Below are positions 46,257 to 58,148 of a stretch of 64,000 nt of DNA, piece by piece. The DNA lies in contig OX359286.1 in the NCBI GenBank assembly GCA_947179155.2, positions 13,705,913 to 13,769,912 of the forward strand. Direction: 5' to 3'. Made by a program: the position numbers and the translations under genes. The notes under the pieces are model-generated. The model did not search any database. It was not told the DNA's origin and was given only the letters and a program-made list of their open reading frames with translations. This DNA is from Hedera helix (taxonomy: Eukaryota; Streptophyta; Magnoliopsida; Apiales; Araliaceae). The stretch's first letter is position 1, and every line of letters starts with the position of its first letter.

Positions 46257-46895
46257 TTATTTTCTCCCTATTCTCTTCCTTGGAGGATTTCTACGTTCAA
46301 CTTCTCTCCTTCTTTCATGGTTTCCTCTTGCTTTAGCATCCCTTCCTTGAAGTTCTTCAACTGATAATCTGGGACCGAGATCAGGCATGTAGATTTCTTC
46401 TTCTTCTTCTTCTTCTTCTTCTTCTTCTTCTTCAATACGAATCCCTTGAGATAATTTATTTAGGAGTATTGGGTTATTTGAGGGTTGCTTGCCTGTCGGA
46501 GTTACTCCACTCGATGATTCTACCCTTCTTGAATAGGCTATTACTCGGTTTAGAGGAATATCATTGAGAGGTGGAGGCGATTGAATTGATGATTGTCTTC
46601 TTCTCCCCCCCTCCCCCCCCCCCCCCCGGGGGTCTACTTCTCACCCCTTTTTTTTGCATATGACATTTACATCCTCAGATATTTTCTAAACGACGTAGAT
46701 AATTTGTTGCATCTGTTGACTTTGGGAGCCAATGACATCACTGGCTTCTTTATATCTGACATCCGTTTGTATTCGTTGTGAAGCAACAATAGCCATCGTG
46801 TCTATTCTATCCATTGAAGACTTTACCAACTTCTTGAATTTCATTAATGACTCATTCATGGTGTTGACTTTGTTGGAGAGTAGCTTGATGTTCAT
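46257..46895 (-). pseudogene. Coding remnant upstream of the Sirevirus-type 3' LTR (env-like?)
   Basis: On the minus strand, 46895-46686 encodes 69 residues with a hydrophobic heptad pattern suggesting a coiled coil ('NTMNESLMKFKKLVKSSMD'). It stops near 46686. After a disruption that includes a C-rich run (46605-46627), a frame continues with 'QSPPPLNDIPLNRVIAYSRR', a Glu repeat (GAA codons, 46395-46433) and 'YMPDLGPRLSVEELQ', ending in a Lys/Arg-rich tail and a stop at 46257. The position between the chromovirus truncation and the Sirevirus-type polypurine tract is where Sireviruses often carry an extra env-like frame with coiled coils. That identity is a guess; I do not recognise the protein. 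Confidence 0.4.
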
Positions 46896-46904
46896 GTCAT
46901 TTGC

Positions 46905-49900
46905 TTGTTAGATGGCAAGTATAGTTACTTTATGGTCTGCAAGTATAGTAACTCGAACAAACGCAAATGGAATAACAACAGCAGTTCGGGGACACCCCAG
47001 GGAAGTGAATCAAGAAAAGCCAGTAAATGCAGTCAGTGCGGGAAGAACCACTCTGGGGAGTGCATGAAAGGAAAGAATGTCTGCTATAACTGTGGGCAAG
47101 AGGGGCACATCGCTCCTAATTGTCCCACACCGAAGAGAAAGGGTTGTTTCGCCTGCGGGGCCATGGACCATCAATTTAAAGATTGTCCGAAGAAGAAGAA
47201 CACCGGAGGGAGTTCGGGCTATAGGGGAAGCAACAACAACAACAACAGCAGCAACAAACTGACCATTGGAGGGCCGGTGCCATAGAACAAACCAACGGCA
47301 CGGACTTTCAACATGACGGTGCAGGACGCCGTTGAATCAAAAGACGTGGTGTCAGGTATTATTCCGATCAATGATATAAATGCTTATGTATTATTTGATT
47401 CGGGTGCTACCTGTTCATTTGTGTCTGATGAATTCGCTAGATGGTTAGAATTGCCTAGACAAAAACTAGAGAACCCAATGAACATAGAAGTTGCTAATAA
47501 AGAAGTGATTCCTGTAGAGTATGTACATAGAAACTGTTGTGCTGAAATCATGGGTCAGAAGTTGAGTGTAGATTTAATTCCAATACGTTTGGGGGAGTTT
47601 GACGTTATACTTGGAATGGATTGGTTGTTTAACCATGGAGCTATAATTGATTGTCAAAAGAAGTGTATACACCTTAAGACACCGAATAGGTCTAAGGTCG
47701 TATTTTATGGCAGCAAGTCGTCTAGACAATCTGCATGTCTGACGATGATGCAGGCCAAGAAACTGTTGAAGAAATGTTGTAAAGGGTATTTAGCTCACAT
47801 AGTGGACACACAGATGGTGAATCCCGAGATGGAGCAAATACCAGTAGTGAGGGAGTTCATGGACGTGTTTCCAGATGTACTGTCAGGTTTACTGCCAGAT
47901 AGGGAGATAGAGTTTGTAATTGATTTGGTACCGGGGACAACACCAATATCAAAGGCACCATATAGGATGGCACCGGTAGAAATGAAGGAGTTAATGATCC
48001 AACTACAAGAGTTGTTGGATAATAAGTACATTCAGCCCAGTGTTTCCCCATGGGGAGCACCGGTGTTGTTTGTCAAGAAGAAAGATGGATCAATGAGACT
48101 GTGTATGGATTATAGAGAGCTGAATAAAGTGACAATTAAGAACAAGTACCCGTTGCCACGAATTGACAATCTTTTCGATCAATTGAAAGGGGCGAAGTAC
48201 TTTTCAAAGATTGACTTGAGGACTGGTTATCATCAGTTGAAAGTCAGGAAGGAGGATGTACCCAAGACGGCATTCAGAACTCGATATGGGCATTATGAGT
48301 TTCTGGTGATGTCGTTTGGACTGACGAATGCGCCAGCCGCATTTATGGACATGATGAACAGAATATTCAAGCAGTACTTAGATAAATTTGTTGTTGTGTT
48401 CATTGACGATATTCTGGTGTATTCTAAAACGGAGGAGGAGCATGCTGAACACCTAAGATTGGTGTTGGAGATTTTACGGAAGGAGCAGTTGTATGCAAAA
48501 TTTTCGAAGTGTGAATTCTGGTTGGAGAGAGTTCAATTTTTAGGTCATGTCATTGACAAGGAGGGAGTTTTAGTAGATCCAGCAAAGGTGGAAGCGGTGA
48601 TGAATTGGGAACAACCAAGGACGCCGATGGAGGTAAGAAGTTTCTTGGGGTTAGCGGGTTACTATCGGAGATTCATTCAAGATTTTTCAAAGATAGCAAC
48701 ACCGTTGACCAATCTAACGAGGAAGACGGTGAAATACGTATGGACGGAGAAGTGTGAGGAGAGTTTTCAGGAGCTAAAGAGAAGACTTAGTGAAGCACCT
48801 GTATTGACTTTACCGGACGATACGGGAGGTTTTACGGTCTACAGTGACGCATCGCACAAGGGACTTGGCTGTGTGCTTATGCAAAATGGCAAAGTCGTTG
48901 CGTATGCGTCCAGACAGTTGAAGGATTACGAGAAGGGATACCCTACCCATGACTTGGAGCTGGCAGCGGTAGTGTTTGCCCTTAAGATCTGGAGACATTA
49001 TTTGTATGGAGAAAAATGTGAGATATTCACGGACCATAAGAGTCTGAAGTATATCTTCACACAGAAGGAGTTAAATATAAGGCAACGGAGATGGTTAGAA
49101 TTGATCAAAGACTATGATTGTGAAATTCTATATCATCCCGGCAAGGCCAACGTAGTAGCAGATGCTCTAAGCAGAAAGAGCAGGGAGAAATTGTTCATCT
49201 TGACAGATCAGGAACAATTGGTTCAAGAGATGGCTCGAATGGAGTTGGAGGTAAGAAATCCAAATGAGTCAATGGAAGTGGAAGCGAGCCCAACCATGTT
49301 AGATCGGGTAAAAGAAGCTCAAGACAAAGATGAAGAATGTGTCAGAATAAGGATGAGAATGACCGAAGGGGAAGAGGTCAAGTTCAAGGAAGATAGCATG
49401 GGATTGCTAAGATTTGAAAATCGTGTTTGGGTGCCGCTAGTGCCCGAACTACGAGAAGAGATCTTGCAAGAGGCCCACAGTACGAGATACTCGATACATC
49501 CGGGAAGTACGAAGATGTATCAGGATCTGCGTCAGCATTTTTGGTGGCCGAATTTAAAAAGGGAGGTCGCAGAATGTGTCAGCCGATGTCTAACTTGTCA
49601 AAGGGTAAAGGCTGAACATTAGAGACCAAGTGGATTACTACAGCCGTTAGAGATTCCTGAGTGGAAATGGGAGCATATCACAATGGATTTTGTGGTAGGA
49701 CTTCCAACAACACAGAAGGGATTTGACGCAATATGGGTGATTGTGGATCGACTAACAAAGTCAGCGCACTTTTTGCCGATCAAGATTAAGCTCAGTTTGG
49801 ATCAGTTGGCCAAACTGTACATTAAGGAGATAGTTTCGAGACATGGGGTGCCGGTATCGATTGTGTCAGACAGAGATCCGCGCTTCACGTCAAAATTTTG

Positions 49901-50720
49901 GAGAAGTCTTCAGGAGAGATTGGGGACACAGTTGAGAATGAGTACAACATATCATCCACAGACCGATGGGCAAAGTGAAAGAACAATACAGACATTAAAA
50001 GATATGCTCAGGGCCTGTGTGATGGATTTCAAGGGCAGTTGGGAGAACCATCTACCATTAGTTGAGTTTGCATACAACAATAGTTATCATGCAAGCATAG
50101 GCATGCCGCCTTACGAAGCATTATACGGAAGAAAGTGCAGAACACCTCTATGTTGGGATGAGGTAGGTGAACGCCGACTGTTGGGACCAGAATTGGTTCA
50201 ACAGACGGTAGAAATTATCAAAGTAATAAGAGCTCGGCTAGTAGCAGCTCAGGACCGTCAGAAGAAATATGCCGACTTACATCGACAGAAGCGAGACTTC
50301 GAAGTTGGGAGTTTTGTATTCATGAAGGTATCTCCCTGGAAAGGGAAGATCCGATTTGGGAAGAAAGGGAAGCTGAGTCCAAGGTTCATAGGACCGTTCG
50401 AGATATTGAAGAGAGTGGGTGAAGTGGCGTACGAGGTAGCTTTACCTCCTGAACTGGAGCAAATTCACAATGTGTTTCATGTGTCAGTGTTGTGACCATA
50501 CAAGCCAGACCACAAACATGTCATATCCTATGAGCCAATACAAGTCGAGAAAGACTTATCGTACGAGGAAATTCCTGTCCAGATACTGGATAGGAAAGAG
50601 CAAAAATTACGGAATAAGATTATACATTCTGTCAAAGTCCTTTGGAGGAACCACAACGCTGAGGAAGCTACGTGGGAGCTTGAAGAAAAGATGAGGGCTA
50701 ACTATCCGCATCTGTTTTGA
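46905..50720 (+). pseudogene. Chromovirus-type Ty3/Gypsy gag-pol with three in-frame stops
   Basis: One frame runs through the whole span (1,272 codons with the final stop), broken only by TAG 47283-47285, TAG 49620-49622 and TGA 50493-50495. Order: three zinc knuckles (CSQCGKNHSGEC, CYNCGQEGHIAPNC, CFACGAMDHQFKDC); aspartic protease with DSGAT (47397-47411); reverse transcriptase with 'LCMDYRELNKVTIKNKYPLP' and catalytic FIDD (48400-48411); RNase H ('YSDASHKGLG', 'LELAAVVFAL', 'FTDHKSLKY'); and the integrase HHCC domain ending CLTCQ. The integrase core after the second stop has 'MDFVVGLP', 'IVSDRDPRF' and 'TDGQSERT'. A chromodomain-like tail, ending 'EEATWELEEKMRANYPHLF', follows the third stop. 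The capsid part of gag is missing: the 5' end is truncated near 46905. Lineage is probably Tekay/Del-like. Confidence 0.88.
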
Positions 50721-50756
50721 GTAGTTTAAATTTGTAATTCCGGGGACGGAATTCTT

Positions 50757-50770
50757 ATAAGGGGGGAGAA
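50757..50770 (+). other. Polypurine tract of the chromovirus-type element
   Basis: An AAGGGGGGAGAA-type tract lies directly before the LTR start TGTAATGACC at 50771. Confidence 0.8.
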
Positions 50771-51208
50771 TGTAATGACCACGAATTTCATTAGTCATTG
50801 TAAATATACTTAATAAATATTTAGCAATGAATTTAAATTTTTTTCATTAATTAATTGTGCATTAGATAATTAAATAAATGTACTTATGTGCTTGTATATT
50901 TATTTAAGGAATTAAAGCAAAGTGTATAATTAATTAAAGCAAATCTAATTGGATTATATTTTAAATCCAAATGAGTTGATAAACTAGGTTAAAGATATTA
51001 ACCTAGTAGCCCATGTAATTAATTTAATTACTAGCCCATGTAATTAATTAAACAAGTCCAATGCTTGATTTAATTAAATGTAACCTAGACTATTTAAAAT
51101 AAGCCCAATGTGGTATTTAAATTGAGCCCAAACAATTTAATTGAATGAGCCCAATAGAAGTTATTCCCAAGCCCAATGTGAAGTCCATTAAGGGTCAAAC
51201 TTTGGTCA

Positions 51209-51243
<35 letters not shown>

Positions 51244-52317
51244 GATGTATATATGCACATTTTTGCATTAAAAATAAAGGGAAATGGCTTGGAAAAGCCA
51301 TTTTGCTGATTTTTGTGAGGGCCCCACTTGGATAATTGATTTCCTAGATTGCTTGAAAATCCATCCATGTCATATAGTGGTTGAACAACCCTAGTCATTC
51401 CATGAGTCAATCAACTAGTCAATCAAAGGAATAGTAAGCATGCTTAGCAATTAATTTCACCAACATAGTTTGATTAGTGAGTTAATGCTAGGTTAGTGAT
51501 TGGCTATAAATAAGAAGCTCTACACTTGTTACAAGGTTGTTAGTTTATTTGCTAGACATTTCTAGAGAAAAGAGAGAGAGACTTTGAGAGCTAAAGAGAG
51601 AATACACATAAGTTTGTGTGAGAAAAGCTAAGGAAGGTCTTGGTGGATGTCCTCAAGCTTCATAACTTACTTTGGTAGGAGGAGAAGGAGAGCAAGCAAA
51701 TCACTAAGGTTTAAAAGTTCTCTAAAAACCTTCTCATTTCATTTTTTGTAGTCTAGAAAGCTTTTGATCGGTTAAAATCTATTTTTAACCGATCAAAACT
51801 CGTTTTGACGATCTAGATGTATTTAACTATGTAATATATGTATATTCATAGATCTATGTGTTTATAACATGATTTGGTAGGTTAGAAATGCATAGAAGTT
51901 AAAGAAATATGTGTAACACAATTTTACCGGTAAACCCTAACCATGCATGCTATGTTTGATGTTGTATTTTGAAATGTACAAATCCAAAAATGGATTTTTA
52001 TGGCTAGAAAGCTAGATCTATGAGTTTTAAAGATAAAACCTTTTGGAAGTTTTCAAAAATAATGAATAACAAGGAAGTTATAGCTTTTACCAAAAAGGAT
52101 GTCGTTTTTCAACCCTATGTGGTTCGATCCGTAAATTTCGTGTAAAACGTTTTCAAAAAGACGATCGAACCATGGAATATTGTAAAACATTAAGTTAGGA
52201 ACACATCAACACTGATTTGGTGTTATTTGGATGTGTAGATTTCATTTTATCAAGGTTTGATCAAAAGGTATCAAAATTGGAAAAAAATCAAAAGTTGAAA
52301 AATGTTTTTGTGAGTCA

Positions 52318-52459
52318 GCGCCGGGGCGCAGTGTGTAGAACAAAACACTGCGCCGGGGCGCAGTCCACTGTTTTGAAAAAAAATAAAAACCCGAACCGGG
52401 TCGGGCCGGGCCGGGTCAACCGGGTCGGGTCGGGTCGGGTCGGGTCTGGTTCGGGTCAG
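52318..52459. repeat. GC-rich dyads and CGGGT tandem repeat in LTR A
   Basis: GCGCCGGGGCGCAGT occurs twice (52318 and 52350). The second lies within ACTGCGCCGGGGCGCAGT (52347-52364), whose 8-base arms are perfectly complementary. At 52390-52459 the unit CGGGT or CCGGGT repeats about ten times. The repeat is strongly strand-asymmetric in G and stands out from the AT-rich surroundings. Confidence 0.75.
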
Positions 52460-52569
52460 AAAATGAAAAATGTTTCAGAAATCATTTTAGTATTTTTGGA
52501 CTTAATAAATATATTTTTAAATATATATATAATTGATTTAAAGGTGTATAAATATTATTATTGAAATAA

Positions 52570-53090
52570 TAATATAATAAGGGTAATAAAATATTATTAA
52601 ATAAATAAAAATATTAGAAAATTATTAAAATATTATTAAGTGTATAATAATATTATAAAGTCAATAAAATATTATTAAATGATTAATAATATTAGATAAT
52701 CAATAAAATATTATTAAAGGAATAATAATATTAGAGATATAATAAAATATTATTAAATAATTAATAATATTAAATAATCCATAAAATATTATTAAATGAT
52801 TAATAATATTAGAAACTTAATAAAATATTATTAAATGATTAATAATATTAGAAACTTAATAAAATATTATTAAATGATTAATAATATTAGTTACTTAATA
52901 AAATATTATTAAATGATTAATAATATTAGATAATTAATAAAATATTATTAAATGATTAATAATATTAGATACTTAATAAAATATTATTAAATGATTAATA
53001 ATATTAGGTAATGAATAAAATATTATTAAATGATTAATAATATTAGGTAATGAATAAAATATTATTAAATGATTAATAATATTAGATATT
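52570..53090. repeat. 39-base AT minisatellite, each unit a hairpin
   Basis: About 13-14 units. The regular units after about 52770 are 39 bases, contain AATATTATTAA, a four-base ATGA loop and the exact complement TTAATAATATT, and vary mainly in the last seven bases. Earlier units are shorter and less regular. Confidence 0.85.
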
Positions 53091-54342
53091 TATTTTGAAC
53101 TATATTAAACAATTAATATAAGTTCTTTGTGTTTGAAATATTATCAAATAATGATAATATTTCCTAAGTGTTTAATTACCCATAATTAATCAATTATGTG
53201 GATTCGTAAGGTTTATAAAGGTCATTATACTTACAAGTATATGATACTAATTTAAGATCAAATTGATTTAATTGTTAGGTCCGTTCAAGAATTGTTAGAT
53301 TAATTTGATTAGCAGTAGACGACGCACGAGGCAAGTTTTCTATCCTTAACTTGTAATTCTTATTGCAAGTTTCCTAACTTTAACTTGTATTTATCGTTGC
53401 AATTATTATTCAACCGTATTTACATTTCAATTAGTGTTGAGCAAGTATTCTACACTCGTAGTTACTTGACAGACCTGTAAGTGAATTAATTATCAAAAAT
53501 TACTTCACATCGCTATTGATTATTGTATTCGCACATAGTGCTTTGCAAACTATTTAAGAACGTCTAAGCTAATTGTTTCGGCTAGACAAATGCATGTTAA
53601 ATTCATTTAATTGAATATTATAAAAGCTTATCCAAACCATTGGCTGGTGCGGATTCTTACAGTAAGACTGAGATAGAACAACCCTAGTTAAAGGGGATTT
53701 TATTTGTCGGATACCCGACAGCGCGCAAGAAAACTAAATGTGATGCATATACATAGGACATGAGAGGACTGATCCCCTCAAGTGTCCCGTTATTTTAAAC
53801 AAGGAGTCAGACATTGTATGTCTGTTTTACCTTAGTAGCAGTTCATGGTCCTTAAAGACCACTCAGCAGTAAAGAGTCAATCCATTCTTTTATTGAACAT
53901 TGATTCTTGTTATCTTTCACAATTGCTATTGTTGAAAACTTGAAGTTATTTCCATTCATCATGATATATCGTATGATTGTTGTTTATAAACTTGCTGAGC
54001 CATTTAGTTGCTCATTCTTGCTATATCATGACTATATTTCAGTCATTCCCGAAAGCTCTAAATCGGACAAAGGCAAAGGGAAAGCGAATGCTTAGTTTTA
54101 AGTAATTGCATGCTAGTTTAATTTACTGTTATGTAATTACTGTTGTAAATCTTTTGTATTTCCCTTAAGATATGTAATGATAAGATTAAGGTAATAGACC
54201 TTGGGAAGTGTAGCCTTTTGATTAAGGAACCTTTTGTATTATTCCGCGAAGTTGAATACAATTTATGTATTTCATTATTGTTTAGTATTGTACAGTGAGA
54301 ACCAAACCCGAGGTTAAAGAACCCGGATTTGGGGTCGTCACA

Positions 54343-54607
54343 ACTCGACTGTCCAGTCTCAGGCATCTTATATCATAAAAATAACACATGTTAGTACAAA
54401 AATAAAATATATTCATTGATGAAATAAAATGATATTTTATCATGTACATCTCGGCTCGATGTATTTTCTCAATCCACCTCCAAAAATACACAATATGGTG
54501 AATCTCCCTGATTCAACTCTTAACGCACTCGATATAAGTTTAGTACTAAGGTTATATCCTAGGTTTCACAATCCTAACGTTTCTAACCTACAGCTCTGAT
54601 ACCAACC
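54343..54607 (-). mobile_element. Leader and primer-binding site of an inverted family member
   Basis: On the minus strand this begins a few bases after the LTR end at 54608 with TTGGTATCAGAGC (54594-54606), the initiator tRNA-Met type primer-binding site. About 250 bases of leader follow and stop abruptly at 54343, against LTR A of the plus-strand element. No ORF. Confidence 0.75.
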
Positions 54608-57600
54608 TGTGACGATCCCAAATCCGAGTTCCATAACCTCGGGTGTGGTTCTCACTGTACAATACTTAATAACAATTAAATACATAATTTGTATTTAAAC
54701 ATCGCAGAATAATCCAAAAGGTTCCTTATAAAAAGACTACAATACCCAAGGTCGATTAACCTTAACATCAACAGTTTATATCTTAAGGAATTAAAAAAGT
54801 TTTATCAACAGAAATTACATATTAAACATTAAATTAATATGCATAATTAAGCTCTGGCTTTCCCTTTTCCCTTGTCCTTCTTGGAGCATTCGGGTCTAGC
54901 TAAAAATGGTTCATGATAGAGCAAGGGTGAGCAACTGGTTTGCTCAACAAGTTTAAGAACAATCATAGAGATTTATTATATCATGAGTGAAAGGGGAATA
55001 ACATCAAGTTCTTCAATAATAGATATAACAATTGTGAAAGAAACAAGACTCAGATTTCATTGAACAAGAATATTTGAATCTTAAATGCTGAGTGGTCACC
55101 AAGGACCCTGAACTAACGAGAGTATAATAGAGTTTCCTCTGACCCTTTCAGTAGTTTGGTTTTCAAGGGATTAGCCTATTCAACCCGCTGTATATGCATT
55201 ATATTTAGTTTTCTGGCGCCCAAGTTGGTTTCCCGACATAAAATTCCCTTTATCTAGGGTTGTTCAATTCTCAGACTTATTATAAGAATCCGCACCAAAC
55301 AATGGTTTAGATCAGCTCTTAAAGGTATTTAAGTTATTGAATTTATAAACACAATGTCTAGCTAAACAATTAGCATAAACATTTTTAATACAGTTCATGA
55401 AACAAGAACTATTAAGCTTCAAATGCACCATGTGTAATTTTATAAACAATATGGATGTGGAATAATTTTAAATAATTAAACTACTTCAAGCTCAGGCAAT
55501 AACTACAAGTATAAAAATTTGTTTAACAATAACTGAGTAGGGTTAGAGAACCCTCGTGTGTAGATTACTGCTAACTAATTCATTTTAATTCTCTCTGAAC
55601 AGACCTAACAATTAATCAAGTTGATCTTTAAATTAGTATCATATATATACTCATGTGATAACCTCTATACATCTTACCCCTCTAACACTTAACCAAATAA
55701 TTATATAAACACATAACAAATATCATCATCATTCGATAATATTTTAATCACCTAACATCTATATTAATTATTTAATATAGTTCAAACTATTATATAATAT
55801 TATTAACAATTTATTAATATTTATTAATCTTCTAATATTATTAATCATTTAATAATATTTTATTAATTTTTCATGTACTATTAATCCTTCTTATTTGTCA
55901 TTACTCATTACAGATGTGATAATTAATTAGTTTATTAACTTTAATTATTATTTAATGTTCATTAAATATTAATTTAAAAGTCTGAGCATGGGAGATGTCT
56001 CATTTCAGATTCTCCTTACGAGTTGTGACATGTCTCAGTTCTTCACGATTTCATTGATTAGAAGAAAATTAGAGGTTATGGTACATTTGACTTGCCAATA
56101 TATCAGAATATATCAATATATCGTTATTACATTATATTGATATATTTAATCAAATGTTGATATATTTGACTTAACAATATATCAATTGCGTTATTACATC
56201 ATCTTCTTATATTTGTTCCAAGATTGATATATTTGTTTTGAAAATATATCAGTTTCGTTATTGCAACATTTTGATATATTTGTTTCAATATTGATATATT
56301 TGGCTTGAAAATATATCAGTTTCATTATTGTAGCATTTGATATATTTGTTTCAATATTGATATATTTGGCTTGAAAATATACCAGTTTCGTCATTGCAGC
56401 ATTTGATATATTCGTTTCAAGATTGATATATTTGTCTTGAAAATATATCAGTTTCGTTATTTAAGCATTTTGATATCTTTGTTCAAATATTGATATATTT
56501 GTCTGGAAAATATATCAGTTTCGTTATTGCAACATTTTGATATATTTGTTTAAATATTGATATATTTGTCTTGAAAATATATTAGTTTTGATATTGCAAC
56601 GTTTTGATATATTTGTTTAAATATTGATATATTTGTTTTGAAAATATATCGATTTTATTATTACCAGGGGTCTCGAACGAAAACTTGTATAACTTGAGTT
56701 TTACAACTCCGATTGACTTCTAGTTGGTCTTGTTCTCTTCGTATCTTCTTAAACTACACTTTTCGATCATCGGATCGTTTATTTGGACAAGGTTTGGCCA
56801 CTGAAAATGGCCAAATAGCCGACTGTCAGTGCATTATTTTTGACAGCGGGGTCTTTTGCTAGAAAAACCATAACTCACTCATTATAAATCGGGTTTTAGT
56901 CATTCCTCTTGGAAAATATTCGTATCGAATAGTTCAATCACCCAGAGTTGACGGACCGTGATTCTGATTTACGGGGCATGAACAGTAACTCCGGGAGTGG
57001 GATATTCATATTTTATTTTTTCGGTAACAATATTTTTGAGCTTTCTACCAATGTTTTTGATATAAACACATACTAATACATGTATTAAATGTATCAAAAC
57101 CTTACTCTACCAATATATCATAGTTTTAGACTTCTAGATCACAAAAATAACTTTTGATTGGTAAAAAATATATTTTGACCATAGAAAACATATATAGACA
57201 ATAAATATGAACTAAGAAAGAGTTATAGCACTTTTGAACCTCTTGGCCTTGAATGCTCTTCTTCTCTTGGCTAGATACTTTTCTAGTGACTCCACCTTGA
57301 CAAATCTCTAGTAATTTCTTTAGTGAAATCTCAAACTCTCAAGAGTATTCTTACTTTTCTCTCTTAAAAGTTCTATCTCTTTTCTCTCTTGAGTTCTAGT
57401 AAAATGACTAACCAATATAACAAGAGTGTGGAGGATGCTATTTATAGAACCTCCCTAATCACCATCAACATTCCTTAATCAACTAACATTGGTTAAATTA
57501 GGAGATACGCTAGGTTTTCTATTGGATTGATTGATTTTTGGATTGGCATCCATCAAGCTAGCTTACAAGCTATTGATGGAGTAACTTATAAGCAATGGAA

Positions 57601-58148
57601 AAGCTACAAGCCACCCTTGAGGCCCCTCTCCTTGAAGTGCCGGCTACTCCCTTTATATTTGCCCAATTTTGGTTTATTTTCATAGATTATACATATATAC
57701 ACCAATATATATATACACACATATATATAAGTGTTGACCAATAATTTGACTTCCTATTGGACTCCACATTGGACTTATTAATCAAATATATTGGGCTCAT
57801 CCATTTTATTTATTTGGGCTTAATTTATTTATTACATTGGACTAACATTAAATAAACTATGATATCTTTAATTAAATCAAGCATTGGGCTAATTTAATTA
57901 ATTACATGGACTATTAGGTAAATTAATTTGACCTAGTTTATTACCTTATTTGGATTTAAAATATAATCCAATTAGACTTGCTTTAATTAATTATACACCT
58001 TGCTTTATTACTTTAAATAAATACACACATACACGAGTATATTCATTCAATTATTTAATGCACGATTAATTAGTAGAAAAGTTTTAATTCATTACTAATT
58101 AATTAATAAATATAATTACAATGTCTACTAGAATTTGTGGTCATTACA
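54608..58148 (-). mobile_element. Inverted 5' LTR of the chromovirus-type family (LTR B)
   Basis: A 3,541-base LTR in minus orientation: TGTAATGACC on that strand starts at 58148, and its CGTCACA end is at 54608. A reverse TATA box (TATTTATAG, about 57438-57446) sits at the same relative place as in LTR A. Only a few of the 39-base hairpin units are present (about 55790-55875). It has its own 66-base tandem array at 56150-56660, which LTR A lacks. The right end borders a LARD-like LTR. Confidence 0.85.
56150..56660. repeat. 66-base GATATATTTG minisatellite in LTR B
   Basis: About eight imperfect units, each with GATATATTTGTTTTG, AAAATATATCAGTTTCGTTA and TTGCAACATTTTGATATATT parts. GATATATT and AATATATC are complementary, so each unit can pair internally. 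Confidence 0.8.

Larger units (their letters stand above)
50771..54342 (+). mobile_element. 3' LTR of the chromovirus-type element (LTR A)
   Basis: A 3,572-base LTR from TGTAATGACC to GGGGTCGTCACA. It contains a TATA box (TATAAATA, 51506-51513), a GC-rich dyad pair and CGGGT repeat (52318-52459), and a long AT hairpin minisatellite (52570-53090). It closely matches the reverse complement of 54608-58148. The element has no 5' LTR in the window. Confidence 0.85.

Noticed and set aside
46605..46630. C-rich run considered as a functional G-quadruplex or promoter site
   Set aside because: A homopolymer run within a decaying coding remnant is more simply a slippage tract, and its length may be an assembly or sequencing error.
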